In this document: positions 4,954 to 5,760 of the stretch, in pieces | How the letters are laid out: the number at the start of each line of letters is the position of its first letter | Numbering within the stretch: the first letter of the stretch is position 1 | NCBI GenBank assembly: GCA_002477465.1 | Contig: DLPV01000002.1 | Location: 1-5,760, forward strand | DNA: 5,760 bases | DNA from: Gammaproteobacteria bacterium UBA7449 | Lineage (GTDB): Bacteria; Pseudomonadota; Gammaproteobacteria; Pseudomonadales; Pseudohongiellaceae | Direction: 5' to 3' | Program-made: the position numbers and the translations under genes | Notes under the pieces: generated by a model | Databases searched by the model: none | What the model saw: the letters and a program-made list of their open reading frames with translations, nothing else | Told to the model about the DNA's origin: nothing

Positions 4954-5760
4954 GTGAGAAACATCACGCTTGCACCAACCACAACGCCGCAGCAGAGAGT
5001 CAGGTTTGAATTAAAAACCCTGACTCTCAGCGGCTGCATTTTGCTGCTGCTCTGCAATGCCGTTCTGGCGCAGGGCATGCGCCCTCTCATACCCCCCGAT
5101 CCAGCCATCCAAACGCAGTTCATCTCGGTGTTGTCTGACCCGAGCGTGCAGGAGGCTCTGCAGCTGATCCAGCAGCGGGAATCCCGGACAGTGGAGGAAC
5201 AGCTGGAAATCACCGAAATCCCCGCACCGCCGTTCAAGGAACAGCGCCGGGCCGAGGATTTTCTGCAGCGGGTGCGGGCACTGGGATTAAGCAATGCCTA
5301 CATCGACAGTGAAGGCAATGTGGTTGCCGCCAGGCCCGGTAGAGGTGATGGGCCGACGCTGTTGATCGCAGCCCATCTGGACACCGTGTTTCCCGAATCC
5401 GTGGACACCACTGTTGAGCTCCGGGAAGGCCGGTACTATGCACCAGGCATCGGCGATGATACCCGCGGACTTGCCGTGCTACTCTCTCTCATCGACACGC
5501 TCAATCAGAGTCAAATCGAAACAGTGGGCGATATTGTTTTCAGCGCCAATGTCGGAGAAGAAGGTCGCGGTGACCTGCGCGGCGTCAAAGCCCTGTTTCG
5601 CGACATGCCCGAAGTGGATGGGTTTATCTCCGTGGACGGCGTGCGACTGACAAGAATCACTGCGGGTGGCACCGGCAGCCGCCGCTTCGAGTTCGTCTTC
5701 AAGGGGCCCGGCGGCCATTCCTTTGGGGCATTTGGACTGCCCTCAGCCATTCACGCAATG
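4954..5760 (+). CDS. Exported M20-family zinc metallopeptidase, 3' end beyond the window
   Basis: The frame is open from an upstream stop at 4930-4932 to the window edge; 269 codons are present. No early ATG fits: the first in-frame ATG (5077) follows the hydrophobic segment. GTG 4954 is therefore the likely start, giving a signal peptide with hydrophobic core LTLSGCILLLLCNAVLA (23-39) and cleavage near Ala39. The ribosome site is poor, so the start is less sure than the gene. M20 features are clear: LLIAAHLDTVFP (136-147) with metal ligand His141 and Asp143, APGIGDDTRG (163-172) with the bridging Asp, GEEG (201-204) with catalytic Glu and metal-binding Glu, and GGHS (253-256) at the lid-domain His. 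M20 enzymes cleave small peptides or N-acyl amino acids using two zinc ions. Export to the periplasm suggests processing of external peptides. The specific substrate cannot be stated. It may be co-transcribed with the propeller gene 47 bases upstream. Confidence 0.88.
   Translation, partial: MRNITLAPTTTPQQRVRFELKTLTLSGCILLLLCNAVLAQGMRPLIPPDPAIQTQFISVLSDPSVQEALQLIQQRESRTVEEQLEITEIPAPPFKEQRRAEDFLQRVRALGLSNAYIDSEGNVVAARPGRGDGPTLLIAAHLDTVFPESVDTTVELREGRYYAPGIGDDTRGLAVLLSLIDTLNQSQIETVGDIVFSANVGEEGRGDLRGVKALFRDMPEVDGFISVDGVRLTRITAGGTGSRRFEFVFKGPGGHSFGAFGLPSAIHAM
4995..5028. other. Strong hairpin at the start of the peptidase gene
   Basis: GAGAGTCAGG (4995-5004) is perfectly complementary to CCTGACTCTC (5019-5028). 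Three further T-A pairs (5005-5007 with 5015-5017, one bulged C) leave a seven-base AT-rich loop. No T-run follows on either strand, so it is not a standard intrinsic terminator. With the GTG 4954 start it lies in codons 14-25 of the peptidase gene, where it could affect early translation or act as an attenuator between the two genes. Confidence 0.6.

Noticed and set aside
4995..5028. Hairpin as a classical Rho-independent terminator
   Set aside because: There is no run of T after either arm, and it lies within the apparent coding frame of the peptidase.
4698..5294. Minus-strand frame of 198 codons across the propeller end and peptidase start
   Set aside because: It spans two unrelated genes, the tandem repeat and the hairpin, is Arg/Ser/Cys-rich, and has no recognisable domain.

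Overview
The window reads as part of a gammaproteobacterial chromosome, probably from a free-living or marine lineage. This rests on the Zur, MerC-domain, HisI-paralogue and DUF3299 proteins, the Tat-exported PhoX/DUF839 protein and the moderate GC content. The lineage is inferred from protein style only. Genes run left to right except one: a DUF839 (PhoX-like) lipoprotein (57-1334), a MerC-domain membrane protein (1420-1824), a damaged hisI paralogue (1835-2299), a complete Zur regulator (2280-2807), a DUF3299 secreted protein on the minus strand (2810-3400), an NHL-type beta-propeller protein (3773-4906), and the first 269 codons of an exported M20 metallopeptidase (4954 to the window edge).

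The left half (about 1-3400) looks like a zinc-homeostasis locus. The Fur-family protein keeps every Zur metal ligand. HisI paralogues, MerC-domain proteins and DUF3299 proteins are all known companions of Zur in Proteobacteria. The DUF839, merC, hisI and zur genes are tightly spaced in one direction and could form one operon. The DUF3299 gene converges on zur with only two bases between the stop codons. No convincing Zur operator was found by eye.

Two genes of this locus appear damaged. The DUF839 gene has an in-frame TGA where the family commonly has Trp, and 24 conserved-looking codons continue beyond it to a TAA. The hisI paralogue is normal for about 69 codons. After that, pieces of HisI motifs occur in successive different frames, and the zinc-binding Cys/His motif is lost. 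zur itself is intact but must start at a non-ATG codon inside the hisI remnant.

The right half (3773-5760) holds two secreted proteins, a beta-propeller and an M20 peptidase. They are separated by a short gap containing four 13-bp tandem repeat units that begin inside the last codons of the propeller gene. A 10-bp perfect inverted repeat follows, inside the signal-peptide region of the peptidase. No RNA genes, CRISPR arrays, transposases or phage genes were seen.
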